Origin: Bacillaceae bacterium SAS-127
GTDB taxonomy: Bacteria; Bacillota; Bacilli; Bacillales; Domibacillaceae
Direction of reading: 5' to 3'
Assembly: GCA_002261155.1 (NCBI GenBank)
Contig: NKXN01000043.1
Coordinates: forward strand, 1-64,000
DNA: 64,000 bases
The position numbers and the translations under genes are program-made. Under the pieces are notes generated by a model. That model was given only the letters and a program-made list of their open reading frames with translations, was not told where the DNA came from and did not search any database. Numbering within the stretch: the first letter of the stretch is position 1; each line of letters begins with the position of its first letter. Shown piece by piece: positions 7,992 to 17,769 of the stretch.

Positions 7992-8966
7992 ATGCAAAAG
8001 GAAGATTGTATCATTGTAGGTGGTGGACCTTGTGGGCTTTCTGCTGCGATTGAGTTAATGGAGATTGGCAAAAGTCCATTGGTGATTGAAAAAGGGAATA
8101 TCGTTCATTCGATTTATAATTACCCGACGCACCAAACGTTTTTTAGTTCAAGTGAAAAGCTGGCAATTGGTGATGTACCCTTTATTATTGAAGGGCGAAA
8201 ACCGAAGCGGAATCAAGCACTAACTTATTATCGGGAAGTAGTGAAGTTAAAGGATATTCGCATTAACCGCTATGAAATGGTGCGCAAAGTGGAAAAGCAA
8301 GAGAATGGTTTGTTTCATGTTTATACTTCTAAAGGTCAGTATGAAACACCTTATGTGGTGATTGCGACAGGCTATTATGATCATCCGAATGAAATGAATA
8401 TTAAAGGGGAGCAGCTGGATAAAGTATTCCATTACTTTAAAGAAGCACATCCTTATTTTGATATGGATGTCGTCGTCATTGGCGGCAAGAATTCCTCTGT
8501 CGATGCAGCATTAGAGCTACATAAGGCAGGAGCTAGAGTGACAGTTCTTTATCGAGGAAGCGAATATTCTCCAAGTATTAAACCGTGGATTCTTCCTGAA
8601 TTTGAGGCGTTAGTAAAAAACGAGGAAATCAAAATGGAATTTCAGGCGGACGTGGATGAAATTACGGAAGAAGAAGTCATTTATCGACAAAATGGCGAGA
8701 CGAAACGAGTGGAAAATGATTTTGTGTTCGCGATGACTGGCTACCATCCAGATCACGAATTTTTAAAGAAAATGGGTGTAGAGATCAATCATGAGAGTGG
8801 TCGTCCTCATTACGATGTGGAGACGATGGAAACGAACGTGTCAGGCATTTTTATTGCGGGTGTCATTGCAGCTGGCAATAATGCCAATGAAATCTTTATC
8901 GAAAATGGTCGTTTTCATGGGGGAGACATCGCCAAGGCGATCGCGGCTCGTGAACAATGGAAGTAA
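7992..8966 (+). CDS. ypdA: Bacillithiol disulfide reductase YpdA (FAD/NADPH)
   Basis: A flavoprotein disulfide reductase-like enzyme of 324 residues, the standard length for YpdA. The FAD Rossmann motif GGGPCGLSAA lies at the N-terminus, the NAD(P)H motif IGGKNSSVDAA near residue 160, and the final FAD motif GIFIAGVIAAGNNANEIFIENG near 290-312. YpdA reduces bacillithiol disulfide with NADPH, and bshA/bshB1 in this window make bacillithiol. AAGGAGAG precedes ATG 7992. The upstream in-frame extension to 7899 is unlikely. B. subtilis has gudB between mecB and ypdA; it is not here. Confidence 0.93.
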   Translation: MQKEDCIIVGGGPCGLSAAIELMEIGKSPLVIEKGNIVHSIYNYPTHQTFFSSSEKLAIGDVPFIIEGRKPKRNQALTYYREVVKLKDIRINRYEMVRKVEKQENGLFHVYTSKGQYETPYVVIATGYYDHPNEMNIKGEQLDKVFHYFKEAHPYFDMDVVVIGGKNSSVDAALELHKAGARVTVLYRGSEYSPSIKPWILPEFEALVKNEEIKMEFQADVDEITEEEVIYRQNGETKRVENDFVFAMTGYHPDHEFLKKMGVEINHESGRPHYDVETMETNVSGIFIAGVIAAGNNANEIFIENGRFHGGDIAKAIAAREQWK

Positions 8967-8967
8967 A

Positions 8968-9006
8968 GAAAAAGCGGAGCGCTTAAATTAGGCTCCGCTT
9001 TCTTTT
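8968..9006. terminator. Bidirectional terminator between ypdA and the asparaginase gene
   Basis: AAAGCGGAGC and GGCTCCGCTTT form a stem of about 10 pairs around a 10-base loop, with A-rich and T-rich flanks. It lies between two convergent stop codons. Confidence 0.85.
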
Positions 9007-9018
9007 GTTGTGGGATGT

Positions 9019-9993
9019 TCATTCAAATATTTGTTCAAGGGACGAGAGATCGTGTTGAGCTGATAAGGCGATTAATAGTTTAATTCGCGCTTTTTGCCCG
9101 TTTAAACCGTTAGAGAAGATCACTCCAAGCTCTTTTAATTGCTTTCCTCCACCATCATAACCGTAAACGTCTTGAACGATGCCATTAAAGCAGCGTGACA
9201 CAAGAACAACGGGGATTTGTTGCTCCACTAATGCCTTTATTCCTTCCACAGCAGCAGGAGGAAGGTTTCCTTGACCAAGAGCTTCAATGACAACGCCATC
9301 ATAGTTTAACTTCTTTAAAGCTAATAAAAGTGAGGCATCCATTCCAGAGTAAGCTTTAATCAGTGCGACTTGTTGATCAATCGTCGTAACATCGATTTGC
9401 TGCCGCTCTGTCGGTGCATGGTGAAAAACAATTTTTCGCTTAGTGACAATACCGATTGGTCCATACTGAGGGCTTTGAAAAGTCGAAATATTACTCGTAT
9501 GCGTTTTCGTCACGTTTTCTGCTGAGTGGATTTCATCATTCAGAACGACTAATACTCCTTTTTCTTTAGCGGAATCACAGGCGGCTACTCGTACAGCACT
9601 TAATAAATTATACAACCCGTCAGCTCCAAGCTCATTGCTTGATCGCATCGCACCTGTCACAACGACGGGTACATCAACCGTCAACGTTAAATCAAGGAAA
9701 TAAGCCGTTTCTTCAAGGGTATCGGTGCCGTGAGTAATGACCACCCCATCAAAAGGCTCTTTCTGAAAACGTTCTTCAATTAATTGCTTTAAGTGTAGCA
9801 TTTCTTTTGGAGTGATATGAGGAGAAGGAAGATGGAAAGGCTCTACTGTTGTAATGCGAGCCGCTTCGTTTAACAAGTTGGTCGATGTCAGTAAAGGGTT
9901 TTTCTCCCCTGGTGTTACAGCACCTGACTGTTTGTCTTCCATCATCGAAATGGTTCCACCTGTATGTATAACGAAAATATGTTTTTTAGACAA
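9019..9993 (-). CDS. ansA: L-asparaginase, type I (cytoplasmic)
   Basis: The enzyme hydrolyses L-asparagine to aspartate and ammonia. Both catalytic threonine motifs are present: IHTGGTISM near the N-terminus and [16 protein letters not shown] near residue 90; a Lys of the catalytic set follows in the conserved AMR region. Length (324 residues) fits type I enzymes, and no signal peptide is visible. Translation probably starts at TTG, with AGGAGG 8 bases upstream. It is a single gene convergent with ypdA and divergent from prsW. The symbol ansA is assigned by family; B. subtilis ansA lies elsewhere. Confidence 0.9.
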   Translation of the reverse strand: MSKKHIFVIHTGGTISMMEDKQSGAVTPGEKNPLLTSTNLLNEAARITTVEPFHLPSPHITPKEMLHLKQLIEERFQKEPFDGVVITHGTDTLEETAYFLDLTLTVDVPVVVTGAMRSSNELGADGLYNLLSAVRVAACDSAKEKGVLVVLNDEIHSAENVTKTHTSNISTFQSPQYGPIGIVTKRKIVFHHAPTERQQIDVTTIDQQVALIKAYSGMDASLLLALKKLNYDGVVIEALGQGNLPPAAVEGIKALVEQQIPVVLVSRCFNGIVQDVYGYDGGGKQLKELGVIFSNGLNGQKARIKLLIALSAQHDLSSLEQIFE

Positions 9994-10089
9994 AAGAAAA
10001 ACCTCCTAAGACTTTTTGCAAATTTTGTATTCTCAATCCCTTTTATTAATGATACGATGAAGGAAACAGAAAGAAAAGAGGACAGATGG

Positions 10090-10773
10090 ATGCTGGCAAT
10101 CTTTTCGGCAGGTATTGCACCAGGGCTTGCGCTATTATGTTACTTTTATCTTCGAGACAAATATGAAACAGAGCCTGTCACTTCCGTAGCGAGAGCCTTT
10201 ATTTATGGAGCGCTATTGACCTTCCCAACGATGTTTATTCAATACGTGTTAGCAGAGGAAGGGATGACGTTTTCGGCTCTCATTGAGGCGCTTGTTGTTG
10301 TCGGCTTCCTTGAAGAATTCGTTAAATGGTTTAGTTTGTTTTATTTGATTTATCAACATGTCGATTTTGATGAGCCATATGATGGGATTGTCTATGCGAC
10401 GAGTGTCTCTCTTGGCTTTGCTACGATTGAAAACATTCTATATTTAGTCGCTCACGGTGTAGAACACGCTTTTTTAAGAGCGCTTTTGCCTGTATCAAGT
10501 CATGCGTTGTTTGGCGTTGTGATGGGCTTTTATTTTGGAAAGGCGAAGTTTAATCGCGATGGAAAAGAGAAAACATATTTGCTCTTAGCGTTACTCATTC
10601 CGTTTTTACTTCACGGGCTTTTTGATTATATTTTATATTTAGAGACGGTTTGGATCTATTACATCGTTCCTTTTATGTTTTTTTTATGGTGGTTTGCGTT
10701 AAGAAAAGTAAAGCAAGCCCATATTTTAACCGAACAACATCATCGCGGATTATTTCGAGAAAGAAGCTCTTAA
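10090..10773 (+). CDS. prsW: Site-1 intramembrane metalloprotease PrsW
   Basis: A multi-pass membrane protein (227 residues from ATG 10090) of the PrsW family. Motifs are FLEEFVKWF (the EExxK motif), [10 protein letters not shown] and LHGLFDY, whose Glu and His residues are the conserved active-site set. In B. subtilis PrsW makes the first cut in anti-sigma factor RsiW, releasing sigma-W under envelope stress. The start is placed at 10090 because AGAGGA lies 7 bases upstream and the first membrane helix begins at once. It precedes sleB as in B. subtilis. Confidence 0.93.
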   Translation: MLAIFSAGIAPGLALLCYFYLRDKYETEPVTSVARAFIYGALLTFPTMFIQYVLAEEGMTFSALIEALVVVGFLEEFVKWFSLFYLIYQHVDFDEPYDGIVYATSVSLGFATIENILYLVAHGVEHAFLRALLPVSSHALFGVVMGFYFGKAKFNRDGKEKTYLLLALLIPFLLHGLFDYILYLETVWIYYIVPFMFFLWWFALRKVKQAHILTEQHHRGLFRERSS

Positions 10774-10792
10774 TGAAAAGGGCTTCTTTTTT
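10761..10792 (+). terminator. Terminator overlapping the end of prsW
   Basis: AAGAAGC and GCTTCTT pair across the prsW stop codon, followed by seven T residues. Confidence 0.75.
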
Positions 10793-10911
10793 ATTTTGTC
10801 TGTGTGACTTTTAAGATGAAAAGCTCATTGATTATGAAAGTTTACTGAATAAAAAAAGATCGGCAGCGAAAACTACGAATACACATCATACTTTATGTGG
10901 AGGGTAAAAAA

Positions 10912-11706
10912 ATGAGAATTGGTGCAAAAATCAAAAAAACAGTAGTTGTTTTTGTTCTGCTGCTGAGCTTGGTGATAGGTCATCTATCAATTTCACCGTT
11001 ACATACAGCTGCCTTTTCAGGACAAGTGATTCAAAAGGGGGCATCTGGAGACGATGTCATTGAACTGCAGGCTAGACTGCAATACGTTGGTTATTATAAG
11101 GGTAAAATTGATGGTGTTTACGGATGGGGAACATATTGGGCGGTAAGAAACTTTCAAAAAGCATTTGGATTACCGATCGATGGGCTTGTAGGTCAAACGA
11201 CGAAGAATAAACTTATTAAAGCATCTAAATATGATAAGAGTTACGTAAAAAATCAGATTAGCAAGGGAAAGTCTTTCACGACCTACGGAAAAAAGTCCAA
11301 TTCCTCTAATTCTAATAAAAAAGCAACGGCGGCAAGTGTACCAGGTGGCTTTTCTCAAAATGATATTAGCTTAATGGCCAATGCTGTTCACGGAGAAGCG
11401 CGTGGAGAACCGTATGAAGGCCAAGTGGCGGTAGCTGCCGTTATTTTAAATCGAATTTCTAGTCAAAATTTTCCTAACACAGTTTCAGGTGTTATTTTTG
11501 AACCGAGAGCCTTTACAGCGGTCGCCGATGGACAAATTTGGCTGACGCCGAATGAAACGGCTAAACGGGCGGTGATTGATGCGATTAATGGCTGGGATCC
11601 TACGAGCGATGCTTTATATTATTTTAACCCGGAGACAGCGACGAGCAAGTGGATTTGGACGAGACCGCAAATTAAACAAATTGGTAAACATATTTTCTGC
11701 GAATAA
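10912..11706 (+). CDS. sleB: Spore cortex-lytic enzyme SleB
   Basis: A germination-specific lytic transglycosylase that breaks down spore cortex peptidoglycan. The 264-residue precursor has a signal peptide (about 1-35, ending near HTAAFSG), a peptidoglycan-binding repeat (about 45-105; GASGDDVIELQARLQ), an Asn/Ser/Lys-rich linker, and the hydrolase_2 domain with the conserved Glu in NAVHGEARGEP. The start ATG follows GGAGGG; an upstream GTG is less likely. It is translated with ypeB, 12 bases downstream. In B. subtilis the pair is sigma-G dependent and SleB stability depends on YpeB. Confidence 0.95.
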   Translation: MRIGAKIKKTVVVFVLLLSLVIGHLSISPLHTAAFSGQVIQKGASGDDVIELQARLQYVGYYKGKIDGVYGWGTYWAVRNFQKAFGLPIDGLVGQTTKNKLIKASKYDKSYVKNQISKGKSFTTYGKKSNSSNSNKKATAASVPGGFSQNDISLMANAVHGEARGEPYEGQVAVAAVILNRISSQNFPNTVSGVIFEPRAFTAVADGQIWLTPNETAKRAVIDAINGWDPTSDALYYFNPETATSKWIWTRPQIKQIGKHIFCE

Positions 11707-11718
11707 AGGAGGGAAGTA

Positions 11719-13071
11719 ATGATGTTTCGAACAATAGGAATCGTTTTTTTGTCATTAGCAGTAGTAGGTGTAGGGCTTTGGGGGTATCAGGAGCATCGTG
11801 AAAAAAATGCCGTGTTAATTAATGCAGAAAACAGTTATCAGCGGGCGTTTCATGATTTAACGTATGGAGTGGACAAAATTCATGATCAAATTGGAGCAAC
11901 ACTAGCGATGAATACACGACACTCTCTTTCACCTGCTTTAGCGGATGTGTGGCGATTAACATCCGAGGCCCATAGCAATGTTGGGCAATTGCCGCTGACG
12001 TTATTGCCTTTTAACAAAACGGAAGAATTTCTAGGGAATATCGGTCAATTCAGCTATAAAGCAGCTGTGAGAGACTTAGAGAAGGAACCATTAACCGATC
12101 AAGAATATAACCATTTAAAAAATTTGTATAAGCAGTCAGCCGATATTCAAAGTGAGTTGAGAAAGGTTCAGCATATGGTGTTGAAAAATAATTTGCGTTG
12201 GATGGACGTAGAGCTCGCGTTAGCAACGGAAAAAGAAAATGCAGATAACACTATTATTGATGGTTTTAAAACGGTTGAGAAGAAATCAACAGGCTTTAAC
12301 GAATCCAACGTCAATAGCTTGCCTGGTCAAGCGGATCAACTGAATAATCATCGGTTAAAAGAGCTAAAAGAGGCACCGATTTCTAAGCAAGAAGCGGTGA
12401 AGAAGGCGAAGACATTCACGAATATAGACTCAGCGGAACAAGTGAAGGTAACGAAAAGTGGGAAGGGGTCCGATTTCTCTTTCTATAGCGTCAATATGAA
12501 AAATAAAAATGGAGAGGAGGCAAGTATTGATTTAACGAGAAAAGGGGGATACCCTCTTTGGTTTATTATCAACAGAGAGGTGAAACAGCCAACTATTGGT
12601 TTAAACGAAGCGAATAACAAAGCTGTTGCTTTTTTAAAGAATCATCAATTTACAGATTTAGAACTCGATGATAGTACGCAATATGATCATGTTGGAGTAT
12701 TTACTTTCGTTGGAAAACAAGATGATGTAAGGATTTATCCAGATGTGGTGAAAGTAAAAGTGGCGCTAGATAACGGGCAAATTATCGGAGTGACCGCTAA
12801 TGAATATCTAGAAAATCATCATAAAAGAAAGATAGCGAAACCGACTATATCTGAACAAAAAGCCGAAAGTTTCATTAATCCAAAAGTAAGAGTGGAAGAA
12901 AAAAGATTAGCTATGATTCAAAATGAATTAAATCAAGAAGTACTTTGCTACGAATTTTTAGGTACGCTAGGAGAAGACACATATAGAGTTTTAATTAATG
13001 CGAAAGATGGCCGGGAAGAACAAGTTGAAAGGTTACGTAACGCAGAACCGATCTATGATAACGTATTGTGA
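11719..13071 (+). CDS. ypeB: Germination protein YpeB, partner of SleB
   Basis: A 450-residue protein with an N-terminal membrane anchor (about 1-22), an all-helical N-terminal domain, and PepSY-type repeats in the C-terminal half (KQEAVKKAKTFTN; GLNEANNKAVAFLK; ISEQKAESFI). YpeB holds SleB in an inactive, protected state in the dormant spore and is cleaved on germination. It follows sleB by 12 bases with GGAGGG before its ATG. Length matches B. subtilis YpeB (450). Confidence 0.95.
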   Translation: MMFRTIGIVFLSLAVVGVGLWGYQEHREKNAVLINAENSYQRAFHDLTYGVDKIHDQIGATLAMNTRHSLSPALADVWRLTSEAHSNVGQLPLTLLPFNKTEEFLGNIGQFSYKAAVRDLEKEPLTDQEYNHLKNLYKQSADIQSELRKVQHMVLKNNLRWMDVELALATEKENADNTIIDGFKTVEKKSTGFNESNVNSLPGQADQLNNHRLKELKEAPISKQEAVKKAKTFTNIDSAEQVKVTKSGKGSDFSFYSVNMKNKNGEEASIDLTRKGGYPLWFIINREVKQPTIGLNEANNKAVAFLKNHQFTDLELDDSTQYDHVGVFTFVGKQDDVRIYPDVVKVKVALDNGQIIGVTANEYLENHHKRKIAKPTISEQKAESFINPKVRVEEKRLAMIQNELNQEVLCYEFLGTLGEDTYRVLINAKDGREEQVERLRNAEPIYDNVL

Positions 13072-13237
13072 ATTATAAAGTGACATGAGGAGGCTTATAG
13101 CTTATTAACATGGGGGAAACGACCCAATAAAGAGATTCTTACATTGCATTTTTAGAAATCACCATCTATAATTTGGATTATACCCATTATAGTAAAAATG
13201 AACCATGGGCAGTCAGAAATTAGGGTGAGGGATTCGA

Positions 13238-13906
13238 ATGCTTAAAGTAGGAATAGATTTAATGCTTGAGCCATTGCATGTATCAGATGAAGAGGAGAAG
13301 GAATCGTATCGTTGCAAGGTGGCCGATGTGAAAGATGGTCAAGTGTTTATTGACTATCCCGTAAATATCAAATCGAATCGTACCACATTATTAGTGGATG
13401 ATACGGAGTTGATGGCGGAATTTATTGACCCGACAGCAGCTTCTGCTGTCTATCTATTTAGTACAAAGGTCATTGGTCGTGTGAAACAATCGATTCCAAT
13501 GTTAGTTTTGCAAGATCCTGGTGTAAACAACTATCAGCGGATTCAGCGTCGTAAATTTGTGCGCGTATCTACAGCTGTAGATGTGGCTCTGCATTTAGAA
13601 GGTCATCCTCCTTTTACTGCGGTAACGACGGATTTAAGTGCTGGTGGACTGGCCGTTCCAGTTCCTCGTGGAATGAATATCGAGGAAGGTGACCAAGGAA
13701 GAGTGTTTCTGTCTATTCCTTTTCAATCAGGAGATCATCACTATTTTGAAATAACAGGTGAAGTGGTTAGGATGCGTAAGGAAGATGCAAGTAATCGAAC
13801 CATCGCTTCCTTTCAAATAAATGATCTTTCTGGAATCGAACAGCAACTATTGATGCGTTTTTGTTTTGAACGCCAAATTATTCTGAAAAGAAAAGGACTC
13901 GTATAA
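13238..13906 (+). CDS. ypfA: PilZ-domain c-di-GMP receptor YpfA (MotI/DgrA type)
   Basis: A 222-residue protein with an N-terminal YcgR-like domain and a C-terminal PilZ domain from about residue 105. The c-di-GMP binding signature is complete: R-R-K-F-V-R followed about 30 residues later by DLSAGG. In B. subtilis YpfA (MotI) binds c-di-GMP and inhibits flagellar rotation by acting on MotA. It has its own ribosome site (AGGGTGAGG) 157 bases after ypeB and a terminator behind it, so it is probably a single-gene unit. Confidence 0.93.
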   Translation: MLKVGIDLMLEPLHVSDEEEKESYRCKVADVKDGQVFIDYPVNIKSNRTTLLVDDTELMAEFIDPTAASAVYLFSTKVIGRVKQSIPMLVLQDPGVNNYQRIQRRKFVRVSTAVDVALHLEGHPPFTAVTTDLSAGGLAVPVPRGMNIEEGDQGRVFLSIPFQSGDHHYFEITGEVVRMRKEDASNRTIASFQINDLSGIEQQLLMRFCFERQIILKRKGLV

Positions 13907-13933
13907 AGGCTCGCCTTTAACGAGTTTTTTTTT
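13897..13933 (+). terminator. Strong intrinsic terminator after ypfA
   Basis: ACTCGT-TAAAGG pairs with CCTTTA-ACGAGT around a 4-base loop, followed by nine T residues; the stem overlaps the ypfA stop codon. Confidence 0.92.
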
Positions 13934-13993
13934 GAAGAATATCTTTTCATCGTATGATAAAATGGAAAGATAAATTGATTAGAAGGTGAAATA

Positions 13994-14671
13994 ATGACGA
14001 AACGAATTCAAATTGCGATCGATGGACCAGCTGCGGCTGGAAAAAGCACAGTAGCTAAAATAATTGCTGAGAAATTATCATATGTTTATATTGATACAGG
14101 TGCGATGTATAGAGCACTTACTTATAAAGCTTTACAACAACAGGTGGATCCTGAAAATGAAAATGCATTACTACAGCTGCTTCAGCAGTTAGAGATCGTT
14201 TTAAAGCCCGGAGAGAGCGGTCAGCAAGTGTTTATTGACGAAAACGATGTAACGAATGAGATTAGAACGAACGAAGTCACGAATACCGTTTCTTTCGTCG
14301 CTAAGCATCCGCTAGTGCGCAAAGAAATGGTGAAGCGTCAGCAAGTTTTTGCGGAAGCTGGAGGGGTGGTCATGGATGGGCGTGATATTGGCACCCACGT
14401 CCTGCCGGATGCCGAAGTGAAAATTTTTCTTAAGGCAAGTACGGAGGAACGTGCAAAAAGAAGATATAATGAAAATATTTCGAAAGGAATTCCTTCAGAT
14501 TTAGAGAAATTAAAAGAAGAGATCGCTCTTCGTGATCAAATTGATTCTGAAAGAGCTGCTGCTCCGCTGAAAAAAGCAGATGATGCGATTGAGTTGGATA
14601 CGACATCTTTAACAATTAGCGATGTCGTTGACAAAATTATGGCAGTAGTGAAAGAGGAGAAGGGGAAATGA
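13994..14671 (+). CDS. cmk: Cytidylate kinase
   Basis: Phosphorylates CMP and dCMP to the diphosphates. The P-loop is [11 protein letters not shown] at residues 7-17; [11 protein letters not shown], the CMP-binding insert, and [15 protein letters not shown] are all conserved. Length is 225 residues, as in B. subtilis. The downstream plsC start overlaps the cmk stop by 4 bases, suggesting translational coupling. A cmk-plsC-ypfD order is seen in several thermophilic Bacillaceae. Confidence 0.97.
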   Translation: MTKRIQIAIDGPAAAGKSTVAKIIAEKLSYVYIDTGAMYRALTYKALQQQVDPENENALLQLLQQLEIVLKPGESGQQVFIDENDVTNEIRTNEVTNTVSFVAKHPLVRKEMVKRQQVFAEAGGVVMDGRDIGTHVLPDAEVKIFLKASTEERAKRRYNENISKGIPSDLEKLKEEIALRDQIDSERAAAPLKKADDAIELDTTSLTISDVVDKIMAVVKEEKGK

Positions 14672-15252
14672 TGACCTTTTATTCGATTGCTAAGACGGTA
14701 GTAAAAACGATCTTAACGCCGATGTATCGAATCGAAGTTCACGGAAGAGAGCATTTTCCGAAAGACGGAGGCGTGCTTCTTTGTGCGAACCATATTGATA
14801 ATTTAGATCCTCCTGTCGTCGGAATTACAGCGCCAAGACCAGTATCATTTATGGCGAAAGAAGAATTATTTAACGTGCCGATTCTTGGAAAAGTGATCTC
14901 TAATTTACATGCATTTCCGGTGAAAAGGGGGGGCGGTGACAGGGAAGCGTTACGAAAAGGATTAAATTTTTTAAAAGAGGGAAAAGTAATGGGACTCTTT
15001 CCCGAAGGCACTCGCTCGAAAACAGGTGAGGTGGGGAAGGGGTTAGCCGGGGCTGGTTTCTTTGCTCTCCGCGCAGATGTGCACGTTGTGCCGTGTGCCA
15101 TTGTCGGTCCATATAAACCTTTTCATAAGCTGAAAGTTGTCTATGGTCCACCAATTGATATGTCCGAGCTTCGTGAGAGAAAAGCGAGCGCGGATGAAGT
15201 GACAGAAATTATAATGAATCATATTCGTCAGTTGCACGATCGCCATAAATGA
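14668..15252 (+). CDS. plsC: 1-acyl-sn-glycerol-3-phosphate acyltransferase
   Basis: Transfers the second acyl chain to lysophosphatidic acid in phospholipid synthesis at the membrane. It has the NHxxxxD motif ([10 protein letters not shown]) near residue 36 and the substrate-binding FPEGTRS near 111, both typical of PlsC. Length is 194 residues. It is coupled to cmk by a 4-base overlap. B. subtilis encodes plsC elsewhere, so this placement differs from that species. Confidence 0.93.
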   Translation: MMTFYSIAKTVVKTILTPMYRIEVHGREHFPKDGGVLLCANHIDNLDPPVVGITAPRPVSFMAKEELFNVPILGKVISNLHAFPVKRGGGDREALRKGLNFLKEGKVMGLFPEGTRSKTGEVGKGLAGAGFFALRADVHVVPCAIVGPYKPFHKLKVVYGPPIDMSELRERKASADEVTEIIMNHIRQLHDRHK

Positions 15253-15304
15253 AAGCTTCTTGCTTGACAAATGGCTGTAATTGTTAGAAGTTAATAGAAA
15301 GAAT

Positions 15305-15320
15305 ATTTATTTAAATAAAT
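15305..15320. repeat. Perfect 16-base palindrome upstream of ypfD
   Basis: ATTTATTTAAATAAAT is fully self-complementary and lies about 30 bases before the ypfD start, just before its ribosome-binding site, with a TTGACA further upstream at 15264. It could be a protein-binding site or chance in AT-rich DNA. Confidence 0.4.
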
Positions 15321-15351
15321 GTTAGCAGTTTCGTATTAAGGAGGAGTACAT

Positions 15352-16500
15352 ATGACAGAGGATATGAACCAAGTAGAAGTGAACAACTATGCAGTAGGCG
15401 ACAAAGTCCAAGCAACAGTGGTGAAAGTGGAAGAGAAGCAAGTGCAAGTTGAAATTGAAGGAAGTAAAAAAGACGGTATCATCCCAATCAGTGAACTATC
15501 CAGTCTTCATGTAGAAAAAGCTACGGATGTAGTAAATGAGGGCGACAAGCTTGAACTGCTCGTAACAAAAGAAGAAGATGATCTTTACGTTCTTTCTAAG
15601 CGCAAAGCGGATGCTGATAAAGCGTGGGAAGAGATGAACAAACGTTTTGAAGATGGTGAAGTGTTCGAAGCTGAAATTAAAGAAGTAGTGAAGGGTGGAC
15701 TTGTTGTTGACCTTGGCATTCGCGGCTTTATTCCTGCTTCATTAGTGGAAGATCACTACGTAGAAGATTTTGAAGATTATAAAGGCAAAACATTAAGTTT
15801 GAAAATTGTTGAATTAGAGCAAGAGAAAAACCGATTGATTTTATCTCATCGTGCAGTTCTTGATCTAATGAAATCAGAAAATAAGAAAAAAATCCTTTCA
15901 GAAATTCAAGCAGGCAATGTGCTAGAAGGTAAAGTACAGCGACTAACAGATTTTGGCGCTTTTGTTGATATTGGTGGTGTAGATGGACTTGTTCATATCT
16001 CTCAACTATCTCATGAGCATGTAGATAAGCCGTCTGATGTCATTAAAGAAGGTCAAGAAGTGCAAGTTAAGGTATTATCTGTTGATCGAGATAGCGAAAG
16101 AATTTCTTTATCGATTAAAGAAACATTACCTGGACCGTGGACGAACATTGCGGAGAAGGCACCAATCGGATCTGAGCTAACTGGAAAAGTGAAGCGTCTT
16201 GTATCTTACGGAGCATTTGTGGAAGTATTCCCAGGTGTAGAAGGGCTTGTTCACATTTCGCAAATTTCTAATAAACATATCGGTACGCCACATGAGGTGC
16301 TAGAAGAAGGTCAAGAAGTGCAAGTAAAAGTTCTTGATGTGAACGAGGAAGAAAATCGTTTATCTTTAAGCATGAAGCAATTAGAAGAAGCAGAAGTTGA
16401 GCAAGAAGTTGAATCGTATGAAATGCCAGAAGAAAGCACAGGTTTCCAACTTGGAGAAATGATTGGAGACAAATTAAAAGGTTTAAAAAACAATAATTAA
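15352..16500 (+). CDS. ypfD: S1 RNA-binding domain protein YpfD, ribosomal protein S1 homologue
   Basis: A 382-residue protein with four S1 (OB-fold) repeats, starting near residues 15, 100, 187 and 272. The last two are nearly canonical ([36 protein letters not shown], each followed by GLVHISQ). Firmicute YpfD is a short S1 homologue (proteobacterial S1 has six repeats) and is not essential for translation in B. subtilis. AAGGAGGAG precedes the ATG. Its codon use is noticeably more biased than its neighbours, suggesting high expression. Confidence 0.93.
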   Translation: MTEDMNQVEVNNYAVGDKVQATVVKVEEKQVQVEIEGSKKDGIIPISELSSLHVEKATDVVNEGDKLELLVTKEEDDLYVLSKRKADADKAWEEMNKRFEDGEVFEAEIKEVVKGGLVVDLGIRGFIPASLVEDHYVEDFEDYKGKTLSLKIVELEQEKNRLILSHRAVLDLMKSENKKKILSEIQAGNVLEGKVQRLTDFGAFVDIGGVDGLVHISQLSHEHVDKPSDVIKEGQEVQVKVLSVDRDSERISLSIKETLPGPWTNIAEKAPIGSELTGKVKRLVSYGAFVEVFPGVEGLVHISQISNKHIGTPHEVLEEGQEVQVKVLDVNEEENRLSLSMKQLEEAEVEQEVESYEMPEESTGFQLGEMIGDKLKGLKNNN

Positions 16501-16538
16501 TAAGCAATGCTATTTGAATGAGAAAACGGTGATGAGTT

Positions 16539-17594
16539 GTGACGAGGGAACAAAGAAAAAGAGAACATATTCAATATGCACTCTCAACAGGTCAAAGTCG
16601 TGCGACCGGCTTTGATGATGTCGATATCGTTCATCAAAGCCTTCCGAACATCGCTTTGAATGATGTCTCAATTCAAACCAAAATTGGCGAACTTATTTTA
16701 AGTTCGCCAATTTTCATCAATGCGATGACTGGTGGCGGAGGTAGAGAAACGGAAAAAATTAACGAAAGCCTAGCGATAGCTGCAAGAGAATTAGGCTTAG
16801 CGATGGCAGTCGGTTCACAAATGTCGGCGATTAAAAATCCGTCAGAAAGAGAAACCTTCCGTGTCGTTCGCCAAATGAACCCTAAAGGAATGATATGGGC
16901 GAATATCGGCAGTGAAGCTACGGTTGAGCAAGCACAAGCCGCTGTTGAGATGTTAGAAGCTAATGCGCTTCAAATCCATTTAAACGTAATACAAGAACTT
17001 GCTATGCCTGAGGGAGATCGTGGTTTTTCAGGAGCTTGTGAGCGAATTCAAGTAATGGCGGAATCATTGCCAGTACCAGTGATTGTGAAGGAAACAGGAT
17101 TTGGGCTTAGTAAAGAAGCGGTTAGCAAGCTGTCAGCTAGTCCATTAGCGGCTGTTGACATTGGTGGCTTTGGTGGAACAAATTTTGCTACGATTGAAAA
17201 TGCTCGCAGAAACAAAGCGCTTACTTACTTTAATAATTGGGGAATCTCTACAGCTGCATCGATTGTAGAAGCGAAGCAAACAGCGGCGAACAATATGAGC
17301 GTGATTGCGTCTGGTGGTATCCAAAATAGCCTAGATGTGTTCAAAGCGCTGATTCTTGGAGCTGACGCCGTTGGAATGGCTGGTTTTTTATTGAAAGTCT
17401 TGTTGCAGGACGGTTTTGATTCATTGTTAGCAGAAATAAAAGAATTGCATGAAGGCTTACATATGATGATGTGTGCTCTTGGGGCCACATCAATTGAAGA
17501 GTTACAGCAAGCGCCCGTTGTCATCAAGGGAGAGACCTATCATTGGTTAGATGTGCGCGGCTTTGAACCTGCTCTTTTCAGCAGGAGATCGTGA
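16539..17594 (+). CDS. fni: Type 2 isopentenyl-diphosphate isomerase (FMN-dependent)
   Basis: Interconverts isopentenyl and dimethylallyl diphosphate for isoprenoid synthesis, feeding HepS/HepT and menaquinone. The 351-residue protein has the type 2 family features: [10 protein letters not shown] near the N-terminus, NAMTGGG near 64, [12 protein letters not shown], and the FMN-phosphate loop [12 protein letters not shown] near 208. Translation starts at GTG with a weak upstream ribosome site. It occupies the position of B. subtilis ypgA (fni), after ypfD. Confidence 0.95.
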   Translation: MTREQRKREHIQYALSTGQSRATGFDDVDIVHQSLPNIALNDVSIQTKIGELILSSPIFINAMTGGGGRETEKINESLAIAARELGLAMAVGSQMSAIKNPSERETFRVVRQMNPKGMIWANIGSEATVEQAQAAVEMLEANALQIHLNVIQELAMPEGDRGFSGACERIQVMAESLPVPVIVKETGFGLSKEAVSKLSASPLAAVDIGGFGGTNFATIENARRNKALTYFNNWGISTAASIVEAKQTAANNMSVIASGGIQNSLDVFKALILGADAVGMAGFLLKVLLQDGFDSLLAEIKELHEGLHMMMCALGATSIEELQQAPVVIKGETYHWLDVRGFEPALFSRRS

Positions 17595-17674
17595 CATCAA
17601 TATGATCGAAACAGAACTCTTTCGTGGTTTTAGTTGCTTGCTAAGGAGAATATTGATAAAATGTATAGGTTCAT

Positions 17675-17707
17675 AAAACCCTTCTACATCAGAAGGGTTT
17701 TATTTAT
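17675..17707 (+). terminator. Intrinsic terminator after fni
   Basis: AAAACCCTTC pairs with GAAGGGTTTT around a short loop, followed by a T-rich run; it separates fni from der. Confidence 0.85.
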
Positions 17708-17769
17708 ACGGACGTAGACAATAATGATACTAAGCAAAATAGAATGCAAGTGTGGAAAGGATGAATGAA

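Noticed and set aside
10855-10895. Possible sigma-G promoter of sleB (CATCATA at 10884)
   Set aside because: The -10-like element fits, but no acceptable -35 (GHATR type) lies 17-18 bases upstream. sleB is known to be sigma-G dependent in B. subtilis, but the site cannot be supported from sequence alone.
14739-15101. A 120-codon antisense frame inside plsC
   Set aside because: No ribosome site and no family resemblance; plsC motifs on the plus strand are complete, so this is a shadow frame.
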